This document shows, one piece after another, positions 12,424 through 25,330 of a DNA stretch of 64,000 nt. Position 1 is the first letter of the stretch; each line of letters starts with the position of its first letter. The notes beneath the pieces were generated by a model. That model ran no database searches. It saw only the letters and a list, made by a program, of their open reading frames with translations, and was not told the origin of the DNA. The stretch spans positions 184,409,510-184,473,509 of the forward strand of contig CM067081.1 of the NCBI GenBank assembly GCA_034008185.1, given 5' to 3'. The stretch comes from Gorsachius magnificus (lineage: Eukaryota; Chordata; Aves; Pelecaniformes; Ardeidae). The position numbers were made by a program, and so were the translations under genes.

Positions 12424-15400
12424 GTTTTCAAACTGTCATCAACAATCTAGAATACAAATGAAAGTGGATCTATTCTATGTGGTCATTTATTTTGTCCATT
12501 CTTACTTGTATTACACATGCTGCCTCATAAGTCTCTAACATTTATCATGTGGATTAGATTGCCATTCACCTGGATGGGAATTAGCACAGAGCTAGCTCCC
12601 TTGTAGCCACCTACATTTAGGGGTCCTGAGCTTCAAGATGAAGCACACTGGGGGTGTTTCAGCTGAGTCCCACTCCAGAACCCTGAGGAGCCACTCACAG
12701 CTTGTCAGTCCGTGCTACAAAGCAGATGGCCTTTCTCACACTGAATTTCCTGAGAATACCTAAGCCCTAACTAGCAACAATGGCTGGTCTAATGACCTCT
12801 GAATACCTCTTCTGTGTTTGTCATGATCTACCTATTTTTTTCCAGGAATCATAGTAATTTTATTAATCATATGAGACTTTTTCTCTTGACTCCCTCACCA
12901 GGTCAGGAAGCTAAACAGCAGAACGCTCACTGAGCTGCTCTGGTGAGGTACATCCTCATCAAATGGGAGCATTTCCCTTCACATCCTGAAATTAAAATTC
13001 GGTGCAAACCATTGCCTATTTGAACAGAATTTGAATGGAATGGCCCACTCTTCTGATAGAAATGGACTGGAAAAGTTCCTGGAAAGTACAAATCCATGAA
13101 AACAAAAGGGAAGAGCCTTCTTCACTGTGCTGGTGTCAAATAGAGACTCATTCTGGCGCATGAGATACAGACTGCCAAATTCAGTAACAACAGACCCAGA
13201 AAACTGTGCTTGACCACAGAACTGAAACTGCCAGCAGCACCCTGCGGTGCCCAGAGGGTTTTCTGAGACTGAGATGCTGAGCAGCAACTGGGTCCTCACC
13301 AACCATCTACATAATTAAAAAGGGATAAGAACACAAAGGTGCCTCCCTCCCCACCAGTTTAACACAAGAGACTGTGAAAGATAAAATGACAGCTTCTATC
13401 CCTGCCAGCAGTCCCATCTCAAGATGACTTCTGGTGAGTACAGAACTCAGCACTGGATCAAGGTCTCCAAGTGATGTGCTGTGTGGTTTTGTAAGTGTAT
13501 TGAATTTTAACTGTATTATTCTATTATATTAAATAATTTCCCAATTCCTAAAAGAAGACATTCTTTAATTATAAAACAATTTACTAAATCAGACACCAAA
13601 CATACTCATCTTCATCAACACACAGAAGCAAAATTATAGGAAAATCCAGTTGCTGGAACCACTATAAGTTCTTTGTCATAAGATACCCTTATTTCATTGT
13701 GTTGTACATCATTTGACTAAAGTGACTTTGAGAAAAATAAGAAAACAACAGTCTCCCTACGTAAGTACAGGTCTACTAGTTTTATTCTTTTCAGTAATAA
13801 GAGGCTACATAAAACTCATGTGCTGCTTGTATTATTATACTGTATCTTCCATGTAGACCACAGCATTACATTAGTCATTCACTGCAGTTCAGTGACATGA
13901 AATATCCCCTTATTACAGAGATTGTATGTCACTTAATAGTTGCAGGAATTATTTACTTAAGCTCTTCCCTTCCCATCTGCCCTCCCCTCTCCAAAAGTCC
14001 ATTCATTTTCTTATCCCTTGGGAAATGCTGCCAGTACGCTCTGTAAGTTATGCATACATAAATTACATGCCTTAAAGAATGAACAAAATCATAAACCCAA
14101 AAATACAGCCTCCAGTGTGAATAAAAATTAGGGAAGATAACTCTTCTCTACAGCCTCCTCTCTGACCCCAATGCAAAAGCTCAATTCTTGAGCATGAGAG
14201 AGGAAAAATGCAATTTCAGCTTTTTATACCAGAGCAATATATCTGCCTTTGCCAAGCACATGGAGAAAACATGAACTTCTTCCAAAAGGTTTTCAATGTT
14301 TAGAAACCTCCTGGGAGAACTTGTCAAAAACACAGTGAACCAAGTTCTAATTGCACAAACTCACTCTGGTCTTGACAAACACAACTGTTTGGCTTGAATT
14401 TCAAAACTGTTCCCATCAAAATCCTTGGGAGCAGAAAGAATGTTGTTAAGGTGTCTTTTTGAATCTCAAAGACAAAATCAGAGGCTGGTGCGGTGTCTTG
14501 AATGAATTAAAGTGTTCTCCTAGTGAGAGTTGAATCTAAATATAGCAACTACGTTGATCACAAGGAAAGGCTGAATTATAATTTAAAAAAAATTACAGAT
14601 GAGACAGGGTGGACAACCTCAAAAGGTTTGGAAATTCAGTGTAGATAAGAAACCATATATACAGCACTTGGCAGAAGCTTATCCAAACTAACAGGCCTTC
14701 CTGAAGGATGCCCTCCTGCAACCCTTCTGCCCAGTCTTTACTTTTGATCTGCAAGAAATCCCTTTCCCCCCTCACTGCCAGTGCTACTTTTGGAAGACAA
14801 CTTGCTAACTCCCTTCCACAGAGAACTTCTTTGGGGTCAACAGTAAGTGCTCCACAAGCCCCTCTTTTTGGAGGTGGAGACGATCTCTTCCACCATCTGT
14901 TGTTTCAGAAATCTGGCTCTCTTTCACCTACCCACATAACCTTACGTCTCCGTAATCTTTGTCAATAGGAATAGTACTTACGTGTTTTTCCCTTTACTGT
15001 ATTTTCTTCCGTAACTTTCTCCTTAACATCTACAAGTCGTAGACTTAATTCAGTAGTTCATATTTTTAATTTTAAGAACTTGCCTGACAAAAGTTTTTGG
15101 AAATGACACATTGCCTGCTCTCAGAAACGCTGTTACGAGGGCAGCAAGCAGATGCAGTATGCTGCTGGTAGATAAATGCATGGCTTCCAAACTTCCAAGT
15201 ACGACCCCAGAACTTTTAATTACTGGCATCAATGAGTCAAGGGAGCCACATTACAGCAGCTGAGTGATTACTCTCTGTGTGATTAATAGACCACGTGGGG
15301 TTTTAAAGCGACGCTCTGCATGTGTATATGCACGTAGAGGAGAGGTAGATGTATGTGTTTTGGGGGGAGTTCCAGTTTAACTCGTCAAAGCCCTATAATG

Positions 15401-16309
15401 CAGGCAGTTACTGAAACTTTCTGGACATGAAAATACAGAATTCAAGCTATTTTCAATTGTTTAAAGAAATGCTAAATCAATTTTTTCATCAGAGGAGCTG
15501 TTTTAGAGCAATTCACCAAGTCAAGATAATGAATGAGCTGTTCTTTCACAGCATTCCTCAAGGAGGAATTATCCCAAATGATATGGTTACTTAATACGAA
15601 CATTTATAAAGGGACAGTCATTATGCGAATTATGTATTTTACATAATTTATTTCAACTTCCAGTTTATAGCAGCACTTTTATCTTTTTTCATTCCTTGAT
15701 AAAAAAGGCATCAATTATAATTCTCATAGCAAGTCTACAGAACAAATGTCTGCTAGTGAAGATGCTGTGCTCATTCAAACATATAATTATACATTGGAGG
15801 GTCCTGAGCAATCAACATTTACCAAAATAATGAACAGATAAAAACTGCATACTTAAATGTAGCGGTTTAGGTATATGAGAAATGCACTACAAAATACATT
15901 TAGGGGGGTGCTGGTCAGTAGTAGTGCTACCTACCATATGATGACTATTGGCTGGGCACTTCTGCTGTTAAATACGTAAATCCACTTAGAGCCCAGAGAG
16001 CAATATGCTTGCTGCCATGTTTTTAAAACAACACAGAGGCTATTGCTTTCATGTCTCCTCAGACTCACTACATTTTTACTGAGGTTTATCCAGTTTGCAT
16101 GGACAAAGCATGGCTGCAAAGCATGCAAGCGTGAAAGAAATATGAGCAAACCAGGTTGTAACAAGTATTACTTCAATTTCAAAGAATCTATAATCAGTGG
16201 TGGAGAGGTATAATGCAGGAAAGCAATTTAGAACCACACCACAGGTTATTATTACAGCAATGTACTATTTAGGAATTAAAGACTACTGGGCTATTGGTCT
16301 GCATCAGCT

Positions 16310-16365
16310 TGCCTGACAGCAGAGGTTGGCCAAATGGTCCGGTCTGGCCTAAAAGCAATTCCACT
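16310..16365 (+). mobile_element. Possible old CR1 3' remnant
   Basis: The segment AGAGGTTGGCCAAATGGTCC followed by GGTCTGGCCTAAAAG resembles the GGTTGGACTAGATG...GGTCTGGCCTTAAA ending of old reptile and bird CR1 subfamilies. It lacks the terminal octamer repeats and is divergent, so the call is tentative. Confidence 0.35.
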
Positions 16366-17906
16366 GGCTTCTACAAGCAAAAATTCAAAACCTGAGTTAT
16401 TAATAAAATAACATTTGCTAATGCACTTTGGCAAAGCCCCTGCTAGACCTTGCAGATGCTGAAAGGATCTGAGAGCTCCAGCTCATAGTCTTTCCACTGC
16501 AAATCACAGATAATCACAAAAGACAGAGTTCCCTGATCTGGGCTACAAAAACCACTGACCAGAACAGAAATTTTTTTAATCATGGCTCAGGTGAGTGTTG
16601 TGGAAGACTAGAAGCTCCTAGAAGTAGTTCTTCTAGTAGCAGTATTAGAAGAAACACAGCATGGGGGATCCATGAGGCTTGAGGACAAAAAGCTCTTTGT
16701 AACATTTCCCTATCTTCTTGTATTCTTGATCAATATAAAGGCTGATCAAAGTATTGACTACTCCTTAGCAATTACTTAGAATGACCAGACCTTTCATAAG
16801 AATCTCAAAATAACAAGTTAATTAAATAGGTAGGAATTAACTGCTCCTTCCTAAAATGCTCATGACGTTCTCCCCCTCTCATTTTATCTGCGTTTTCCAA
16901 CTTCTCCTCTGGGTTTTCCTGCAGTCAGCTGCCAAACTTCTTGCTTTAAATGCTGAGTCAAAACACAAGGATAATATCACTTGTGCCACTCTTGTCTATT
17001 TTGTAGCAATCATTTAAGAAGCAAGCAGTACCATTTCCTTCTTGATAAACGTATGCAGTTCCAGTATATACTGTCTCACACCTAATTCTAAAGACTCAAT
17101 TGTTTTCTACGAGTCCTTGCTAGCTACATGGAAATCCTTATATTAACAAAAAAAGAGGAAAGCCCCATGGAACAGTTTCTTTGACAGAAAACAGTTATTC
17201 AAGTCTCGCTACTTAATTGGCACTAATGACAACATTACACTTCCCTGAGAACAGCACCAAAAGCTTTCTCTGATTTCTGTGATGTGAAGTCGACTGCCAA
17301 GTATCTGATCTCTGAATTTTTCTTTCCATGAATATGATTCTGCACAAGGGTTTCTACCAGAATGTGTTACCCTTTAGAACTAGATCACTAAGGAAAACTG
17401 TGTTCATGTTCTCATTCTGACTTTAGTGTTATACAAATTTATCATTTGCCCACAAAATATATTAATAATTTTATTTAATATCCTTATACAACCTGGAAGC
17501 CCATCTAGCCTGTATGCCAATACTGTTCTGTGTGACTACACAGACAAGGTTACCCCATCCCCAGGGGAATCTGTAGGTTAACTATTGTCTAAGACTCTCA
17601 CTACTGTTCTGCATTTCCAGTAGCAATCTGTGTCTTATAAACTAAGAATACCGGTAATTGATAGATTAAATCATTGCATTTGATGGATAATATTGTTCTG
17701 ACAGGTAGTCCCTCCAGGAACACTCACTGAGGCATTCTTTATAGAAGAAACGTCATAACTGTGTATATTTGCATTGGGACATGCTGTGGAAATTTATGGA
17801 CCAACTCTGTATAGGCAATGAAAACTTTATTTTTCAGATCTTTTCAGTATTCAAAGTTGCTTATACTTACAAAGGCTATGTAAAGGAAAAGCAAGAGTAT
17901 TTTTGC

Positions 17907-17939
17907 TATGAAAATGAATACGAAAATGAATATGAAAAG
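17907..17939 (+). repeat. 12-bp period repeat, about 2.8 copies
   Basis: TATGAAAATGAA, TACGAAAATGAA and TATGAAAAG follow one another directly. It is translated as a repeated YENE in a spurious frame. Confidence 0.8.
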
Positions 17940-19005
17940 TTGAGAAATTGTTTACATGGAAGTGGCTATCTAACAACTCTGCTGAGACTCTGAGCAGCAC
18001 CAGTATGAATCAGGCATTTTGCCTGCAAATTAATACAGTTATGTCTGAGTGAAGGCTAAAAATGGAGCCAGGATGCTGGAGCACAGTCCTGCAGAGCTGA
18101 GAAGGCCCTCACCTCTGTCGATCTGAAATTCAGCAGGTGAAGGGGGCAGAGGCCGTTCTTCCTTCCAGACCCTTCCCAACCACAGAGCGACAGAGCAAGA
18201 AAACTCTGTATGGGAAACCCTGGTGATTTCACCCTTCTCAGTCCTTAGGTGCAGTTTTGTAAGTGCAAAAGGAAGAAATGCAACAAACTGTTTGCACTGT
18301 TAGGAGAACCTTTCTGGGCTTATTTTGCTATTGAAATGGCACTAGAGGAATTCATACAGCCCATACCACAAGGGCACACAGCCTCCACCATGGCAGGTGC
18401 CATAGAGAACAGACAGAAGTCACAGCACCACTGCTTACCATTTGCCTGTGCATGTGTACAATATACTGATTTAATTTGCTTATAACTTTTCCAAATTTAA
18501 CTGTTTGGGTTGAACACAACCCATGCCAGGTGTCTGCCTCAGGCTGTTTTTTTTCTTTTTCTGTTTGGTTCTATCTTTCTGTTTTAGGGGTTTGACATTT
18601 TCAACTAGCACCATTCAAACACTTCTGAGAGTGAGACCAAAGAGAAAATAAGCTGCTTTGCTCTGTGGAAATGCCTCATGCTTTGAAGTAGAGACGTACA
18701 GTTTAGCAAGAGAGTAACTTTGAGTTGGAGATGTGCCTTTTGCTTCCCTGTGAATGTATCTGCCCCAAATTGGAAGAGTTTATGATACCTTTGAAAAGTC
18801 AGTAATTTTCATACTTGCAAGAATTAGCTAAATTCTTGCAAAGGTTCAGAAACAAGTATCTTCATAAACTGTGCATCACTCAGCATGCCAAAGTGTCTCT
18901 CAGCTCCCAGAGCTCATCAGACTATGAAACTACCATTCTCAGCAGAGAGACGGAGCATCCTCCATTCCCCCTTGCCTCCCACTTCCATTGCTGTTGCTGG
19001 CAAGA

Positions 19006-19063
19006 CTCCGAGCTGCTCTTAAACAGGGACTGAGCTCCGAGCTGCTCTCAAACAGGGACTGAG
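19006..19063 (+). repeat. 29-bp tandem duplication
   Basis: Two adjacent copies of a 29-bp unit starting CTCCGAGCTGCTCT and ending CAGGGACTGAG occupy 19006-19034 and 19035-19063. They differ at one base (TTAAAC versus TCAAAC), so the duplication is fairly recent. Confidence 0.95.
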
Positions 19064-21024
19064 CTGACCCCACACAGCAGCTGAGGGACAGGGAGCCAGC
19101 TTTCCTGTCATTACTGACCCCAAGTACGCTGTGTTGCAGATGGAGCCAGGCACCTGGAGCTGAGGGAAGACAGGGGCAGGAGGGCTCCTGGCTCTGGGTC
19201 TGAGCCTAGCAGGGATGCAGTGGCCCAAGCCTTGTCCTCCTCCCTCCCCACCAGCCCTCTCTAAGAGGCCAAGCAGAAGGCTTGGCATATCCTTGTGCAG
19301 CCACACGGTTAAATGAAGACTGTGTCCATTGGACAGCCCTGGACCATGCTGTGAAGGGGAATGAGAGCAGAGAGAGAAAGGTTGGATAGGAAAATTGGAA
19401 TAGGCTACACACAATGAGCAGAAGGAGCAGGACAGACTTGAATCAGGGCAAGGGGTGGAGTGTTAGAAAGGATGGTGGGGGTGGGAGCAGGAGGTTGGGA
19501 CTGGCTGGCTAGGGAAAAGGAGTTGACCTGGGGAGAGAGGGAAGGGAGAAAAGGAGATTTTGATTTGGACAGCAGGCTCAGGGTGGACGATTAGGATTCA
19601 CTGGATGTGGGGACTAGAAGTGAGAGACTCAAAGACTGAAAACTGGAATTGGATAAAAGTAATGGGATATGTGACAGAACCAGGGATGAGGTGGACCCAG
19701 GACGGGGACGGAGAGGGAGACAGGGAGAGAGGGTTTGGAAGTGACAGGGAGGAAAAAGGCAAGTTTGGGGAAATGGTCAGAAAGTGTCAGTGCCTCTTTG
19801 CCTCTGGAGTTTGGACTGGTCACCATGACTCCAGCTAACAAGCAGATGTGAAGCCCAGAGGTGAAGCACGTGTCTCTTCCTTCTGAAGTGGCTCATCGGA
19901 AGAAAAAATACATGCTGCCACGAACAGGTAGCTCTCATCACAAACACCCACGCAGGGGAGCTAACAGTTCCAGTATCCGGATAAGGCACGTCGGATTCAT
20001 ATGGCAGACTTTTGATTTTGAGGTTGCTGTCTTTCTGTAAAAACTGAAAAATATATGCACACAGAAAGTCCTGCATTAAGGGAGCTGTCTGGAGGTCTCA
20101 ATGGTGAAGACTCATGAAGTAGGAGATGTCAGGCTAAGGTTACCTGTACCGTGTGTGTATGCATGGTACAACGCTCAGTTATGTGATCACACACTGTTCC
20201 AGAGGACACGACCCTTTTGCATTAAAGAGGATCTAACTTGTGACTGTGAGGTGGGAATACAGTGACAGAGACCCTGGTACTTCCCCTGCCCTTTGCAACT
20301 GCTGCACAAGCTGGAAGGTGCGGGGGAAGGAGGGCGTTAACACAAGAGGCAGCAGCACACGTGAAAGCATTTACCTCTTGTTACGGGGGTCACTGCTGCC
20401 AGGAGGAGCTTAATTTGGCCAACTCTGCCACGACACATCTGTGAGATATTGAGTGAACTTCTAAACACAAACTATTCCCAAGAAGTTACAAATCGTTGCC
20501 ATTTCTTTTTCTATTTGATTGCCTCCACATCCCACCTAAGCTTAGATTTGTTCAGTGATAAATGCCCATGGCTGGTATTGCAATCAGTGAGAGCTGGACC
20601 TCAATATATCACCACTGGGGAGAGGAGAAAGGGCTGACAAAATATCCCATAGAGATAGCAAGAGTCCTGCAGTGTATAGCGCTACCTAGATAGGACTGCC
20701 CTGTACTCCTTTAAGATCAGCGTAAGAAGTATCCAGGCTTCTTTCCAGAGCTAAATATACAACACAGTTATAGCCATCGCTCAAAAAAAGCAAAGAAGCT
20801 GCTTTTACAACCATTTGAATTCTACAAGGGAAATAGGGCTGTCGGTATAATAATATATAAGATTATATCAAGTAAATAAGTGTCTCTGTCTGCTCCTAAT
20901 GAAATAATATGCTAGACCTCCTCTCCCGATCAGGTAACCGCTCAGCTAAAAGATGGGCAATAATATAAATTTTCATAATGTTCTCAGACATCTCAAATTA
21001 GGGACCCTTTGACTTTAATTTCTT

Positions 21025-21145
21025 TGTGTCTCAGTATAAAATGTGGACAATAATGGCCAATAATACTCCTATTGTGAAGGCTATTGTGAAGATAAATACA
21101 TTAATGCTTGAAAAGCCCTTAGGAAGTACAGGGATGAGTGTCACA
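21025..21145 (+). repeat. Remnant of an ancient amniote SINE-like (MIR/CORE-like) repeat
   Basis: The run GTGTCTCAGTATAAAATGTG, GACAATAATGG, CTATTGTGAAGATAAATACA and TTAATGCTTGAAAAGCCCTT follows the order of a repeat scattered through amniote genomes (TCTGTAAAATGGGGATAATAAT...GTGAGGATAAATACATTAA). It is old and divergent. The family name is uncertain; a related piece may be at 25151. Confidence 0.45.
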
Positions 21146-24100
21146 AAAAGCCCACGAGGAAATGAATGATTTCATCTTCATATCAAGGTTTCAATAGTGT
21201 GCAGTAAGGCAGGCCTGGGGCCACACGCTGCACAGAAAGGGTAAACCAAAATATTGAATAGCTTCTCATTAAGTGAACACCATTCATCCAGTGCAGCAAG
21301 TGAGACAGAGGTCCTGTGGAAAAATGGGACGTGAATAGATAATTAAAGATTGTATCATAAGGCATACACACAATAGGGGTGAAAAGTTTATACCGGTGAC
21401 CTTAATTCTGGCATCTCCTAACTTCTGAATGCATGACTCTGCAGCCCCAGTAGTGTTGTCTCATTTTTAGCACCATTTTTAAGGTGTAACTGTATTTGTG
21501 GTGCTTAAATCATCATCATCTGCTCATTTCTGATATTAGGCTTGTTTGTGTGATGCTTTTCTTTCTTGCATCCCCTGTATCTGGAACACTTCGTCCAGAT
21601 ATGCAAATCTTTGCAGATTGACCTTGAGGAATAGTAGGAGTTTGTATAATTTAGATTAGTGCAGTAATTGTTTGGCCCAGATGCCAGAAACATCCCCAAG
21701 GGTATTTAACATTCGTTCAGAAGATCTAGCTGTTGCTTCGCAACTTAAGGTCGGGAGAAAAGTACCAACTAGCAGCCAAGAGAATACGCTGCAGCTCTCA
21801 CCTGGGTGGCGGCAGCCGCAGGACCAAGCAGGCTGCCTTCAGGAATGCCGCAAAGTCTGAGCAGCCTTCTCCAACACACAGTCTGCAGAAACCAGGACAA
21901 ATCAGGGCTATCAAAAAGGACACTTGAGGACTTGAGATGGGACAACAGTCACTTTGGCTTCCTCTAATTCCGGCTGGCTGATAAAGCAGACCACTTGATC
22001 ACTTCTTTTCTGCCACCTACTCCTAAATAGATCATGTGCTGTGCATGGGATCGCTGCTGCTGTTGAGGATTGTTTGCTTCTCCACTTAGGGTGCACAGTT
22101 CTGAAGTGGAATGAAATTTCATTATAAACCTAATGCGTCCTGCACGTTGCATGTAGTGAAGCCCAAAGACCACCTGAGAGAAACTAAAAGCAAAGAGCCA
22201 TCCAAGAAGGATTACAGGATTATACCCTTAAACCCATAGCGAGGTATGTTAGAAAGAGATGTACACACTGTTTTCTCATTTTCATTTACAGGCGATAAAA
22301 TGGATTACCTAGCCACAATTTTCTGTCATTTAATTCCTTGTGTGGTACCTGATGCGGGAAACAACATCACAGCAGAGCTCACTGAGAGCTGGCAGAGAGT
22401 CAACCTGAAGCTGGTTTTGTATGAAAGGAAGACCTACAATGTCTGTCCTGAAAGATGAAGTAAAATTACAGCCCAAAATTACCAGTACCAGCCAGAACAG
22501 CTACAGTGCAGTCTTCTGTATTACTGTGTCCTGTAATTAATGCTGCAAGCCATAAATGCACTGAGAAATGCAATGTTCCATAGGCTTCTACAGTTGTTGA
22601 AGAAGAGATGGAAACAGAGTTGGCCAGGACAGAATAAAAGCTTCTTGAAGGTGCAAGCCAAAGTTGGCTGGCCGCAGGAAAAAAGTGGCTCTGCCAGGTT
22701 TGGGTCACTCAAACCACGTGAGTACTTCATCCCAGGAGTGGGGCTCCGCCACCAGCCTTTGCTCTGTGCCTACCTCTGTGCCGCTGGTCGCTGGTGCACC
22801 ATACAGCATTGCTGGATGGAGGGAGAGGATTTCAGGGCATCGAGCCAGTTTCAAGTCCTTCTGCCAGCTACCACCATGGCCCTTCTCCAGAGACAGGGAA
22901 CTGCTTGCAAATGGCTGCTTCGAGTCGGAGGTGGCCAGGCATGGAGCCCGGGCCCCTCTCTCCCTAACGGCCCTCGTGAGTGCTTCAAACCACCCCCAGC
23001 AACCTGCTGCCTTAGGACATGGACTGCCTTGCTGAGAGCCAGTCCTGAGAGTAGCTTTTTAATTCACTTTCATCCAGGGAGAAATGGATTCAGTGCCTGG
23101 TTCAGAGGCCCTGACAGCTCCACCTCGCGTTGATTGAAAATGGATGGTCCCCTCCGTGCCTGCGGCCGCCCTCCCTGCTAACAAAGTGGGAGATGAAGGC
23201 ATACGGAGCCAGCTGGACTCATCACATACTACCTGAGGCTGTGTTGTTCTGGCATCAGAGGTATCAAGCCAAGTTCAGCATTACTGGCTACTGCAGCAAT
23301 CGAACAAGTGTTGGGGGAGGGAAGTGAAAAATATAGCTCTTTCCCTGTCTGATTAACATTGGTTTTGTCTCTGTTCGTACCATTTCAACAATAGCGACAA
23401 TGTGTTAATGCACCTACAGCACCCGTTGGCGCATGCAGGGCTCTAAGGAATCTTAATGAAAAATTATATTGCAAATACTATCTAGGTACTAGGAAAAGGT
23501 AGAGGATAGGTTAATTATTTGGGGACCAGCCGAGACATAGTAGAGTTCAAAGTCAGCTGCAGAGCACTACTGAGACTATTTGGGAGACTCTATAGGCATG
23601 CTGATTTAGTTGCCTTGCTGCTCCAGTGGGAAACACAGATTCACACTGTATCATGCAATGCTGGTCCCCAGTTTATCTGTCAGATCTGGTGAGTGTTATG
23701 CTGGGGAATCTCCTCTCCCTAATGAGCCTTACAGGATGAGCAGGCAAACATGGTCAGATTTCAGAAAAGAGAAACTTTTTAGCTTCTGGCCTGTAGGAGA
23801 CTAGAAGCCTGGGTGACTTAAGGCCACGCTTATACAACACCTACGACCCACAGGCACATGATGACAAACACAATACAGATGGGTAATTAAATATTAGTTC
23901 AAAATCAGAAACCATTGCAACTATAATTTCAAATCGCTAAAAGCACTAGGGAATGCTTCCCTTCCTCTATACATATGAGAATGAATTACTTCTTGATGGG
24001 TTCAGTAAAGTCTGATTCTAACAGACGCAAAAATATCTAACATACTCAGTATCTCAAGACACTCAGTGATTAACTACATATGTCCCTTTTGTTATACAAA

Positions 24101-25150
24101 GAAAAGCAGCAGCTTTATAGCCCATTAGAAGAACTCAAAGGCGACAAAAGTAAGCATGTCTTTTTGTTAACATCTCATATAACAGGCTTCAAACTTCCCA
24201 CGGAAGTATAAACAACGGCCATTCAATCAGCTTTGCAGAAATAATGCAGTTAGACCAACAATATCAGGTATATTCTTGTTTCTGTTCCCCTCCAAGGTTT
24301 GATTAAGAGCAACCAAGCTGGTTTTGCTCCTTCTCCTTACTTGAACTCGAATTGTTGCTAGGTGGATCTGTATGGCCAGGTACAACCTGTCACTAAATCC
24401 TGTATATTCAGAATGCCATGTAGCTAAATGTAAGATATGGATAGGCATAGAATTTGTCTTAAGGCAACACTATATCTAGTGATGGCAAACTGAGGTTTAT
24501 CTTTCTTTTTTTAACTCACAGGGTTGCATTTACAAATTGCATGCAATTCTATCACTTAGAAAACAGCTGAACCAGTTCAATCGCATCTCAGATTTTTCAT
24601 TTTTAGATAAAAACCTGTGTAACAATGCTCATTGCAAAGCAGATTTCTACAATCAAATAACACATTCCAGAGCATTGCTGTGAAGGCTTGAAATTATCTG
24701 AATGTCACCATTACTGTTTTATCAACATATATCACTGCAATAGTATCTTAAGCAATGCAACACTCATCAGACATAGATCTCACAGCAACAAAGCCTATCA
24801 CACACTGATTATAGCAGAATCTGTTAAGGGAGTCTGCTTGCAACTAAAGACGAAAATAGTCCCATGAAAGACTTGCAAACAATTTCCAGCTTTTCTTGTT
24901 CCTAGAGTTCCACATTTTTTTGTGCATTTGGGCTGGATACGGCGGTTTCAGGGAACTCTGTGTGAAAATGCTAGGTCTGCTTTTGGAGAACTGCTTCATT
25001 ATGTCAGGTTATACCTGCACTGCAAAAGAAGAGCCTGTCACATGTATGGCACGTACCCATTGTCAGGGTAAAAGGGAAGGACTGTGACAAATGAGAAGCT
25101 TTTTCAGCTAATTCATTTTGTGTGTAGTCATCTCAGAGCCAAGAGGCTCC
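21146..25150. other. Intronic sequence, including a GC-richer block at about 22.6-23.2 kb
   Basis: Long chance frames (22540-23133 with 197 codons, and 22664-23035 in another frame) occur in the GC-richer block. Neither encodes anything I recognise. The remainder is AT-rich and featureless. Confidence 0.6.
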
Positions 25151-25330
25151 AGCTGGGACTGGTGCCTGATTATGCTAGGAGCTGTACCAAGTCAGACAGC
25201 ATCCTTCTCTGAGCACCTTAGGGGCTAAGCAGACAATCAGACAACGAGGGAAAGAAAAGAACTACAGTTGTTCCTTTCCAGCAAATGAAGAACTGAGTCA
25301 CAGAGCTAAAAAAAGGGCCTAGACCTCAGC
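25151..25330 (+). repeat. Remnant of an ancient amniote interspersed repeat
   Basis: The pieces GGTGCCTGATTATGCTAGGA and GCTGTACCAA, then GGCTAAGCAGACAATCAGAC, then GAACTGAGTCACAGAGCTAA keep the order of a repeat common in turtles, crocodiles and birds (TTGTGCTAGGCGCTGTACAA...ACTGAGGCACAGAG). Divergence is high and the ends are approximate. Confidence 0.45.

Larger units (their letters stand above)
12424..21024. other. Intronic sequence, mostly featureless
   Basis: No exons or RNA genes are recognised. It contains a possible old CR1 tail near 16.3 kb, a 12-bp period repeat at 17907-17939 and a 29-bp tandem duplication at 19006-19063. A purine-rich, GC-richer stretch lies around 19.45-19.80 kb. 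Short ORFs show no family features. Confidence 0.65.
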
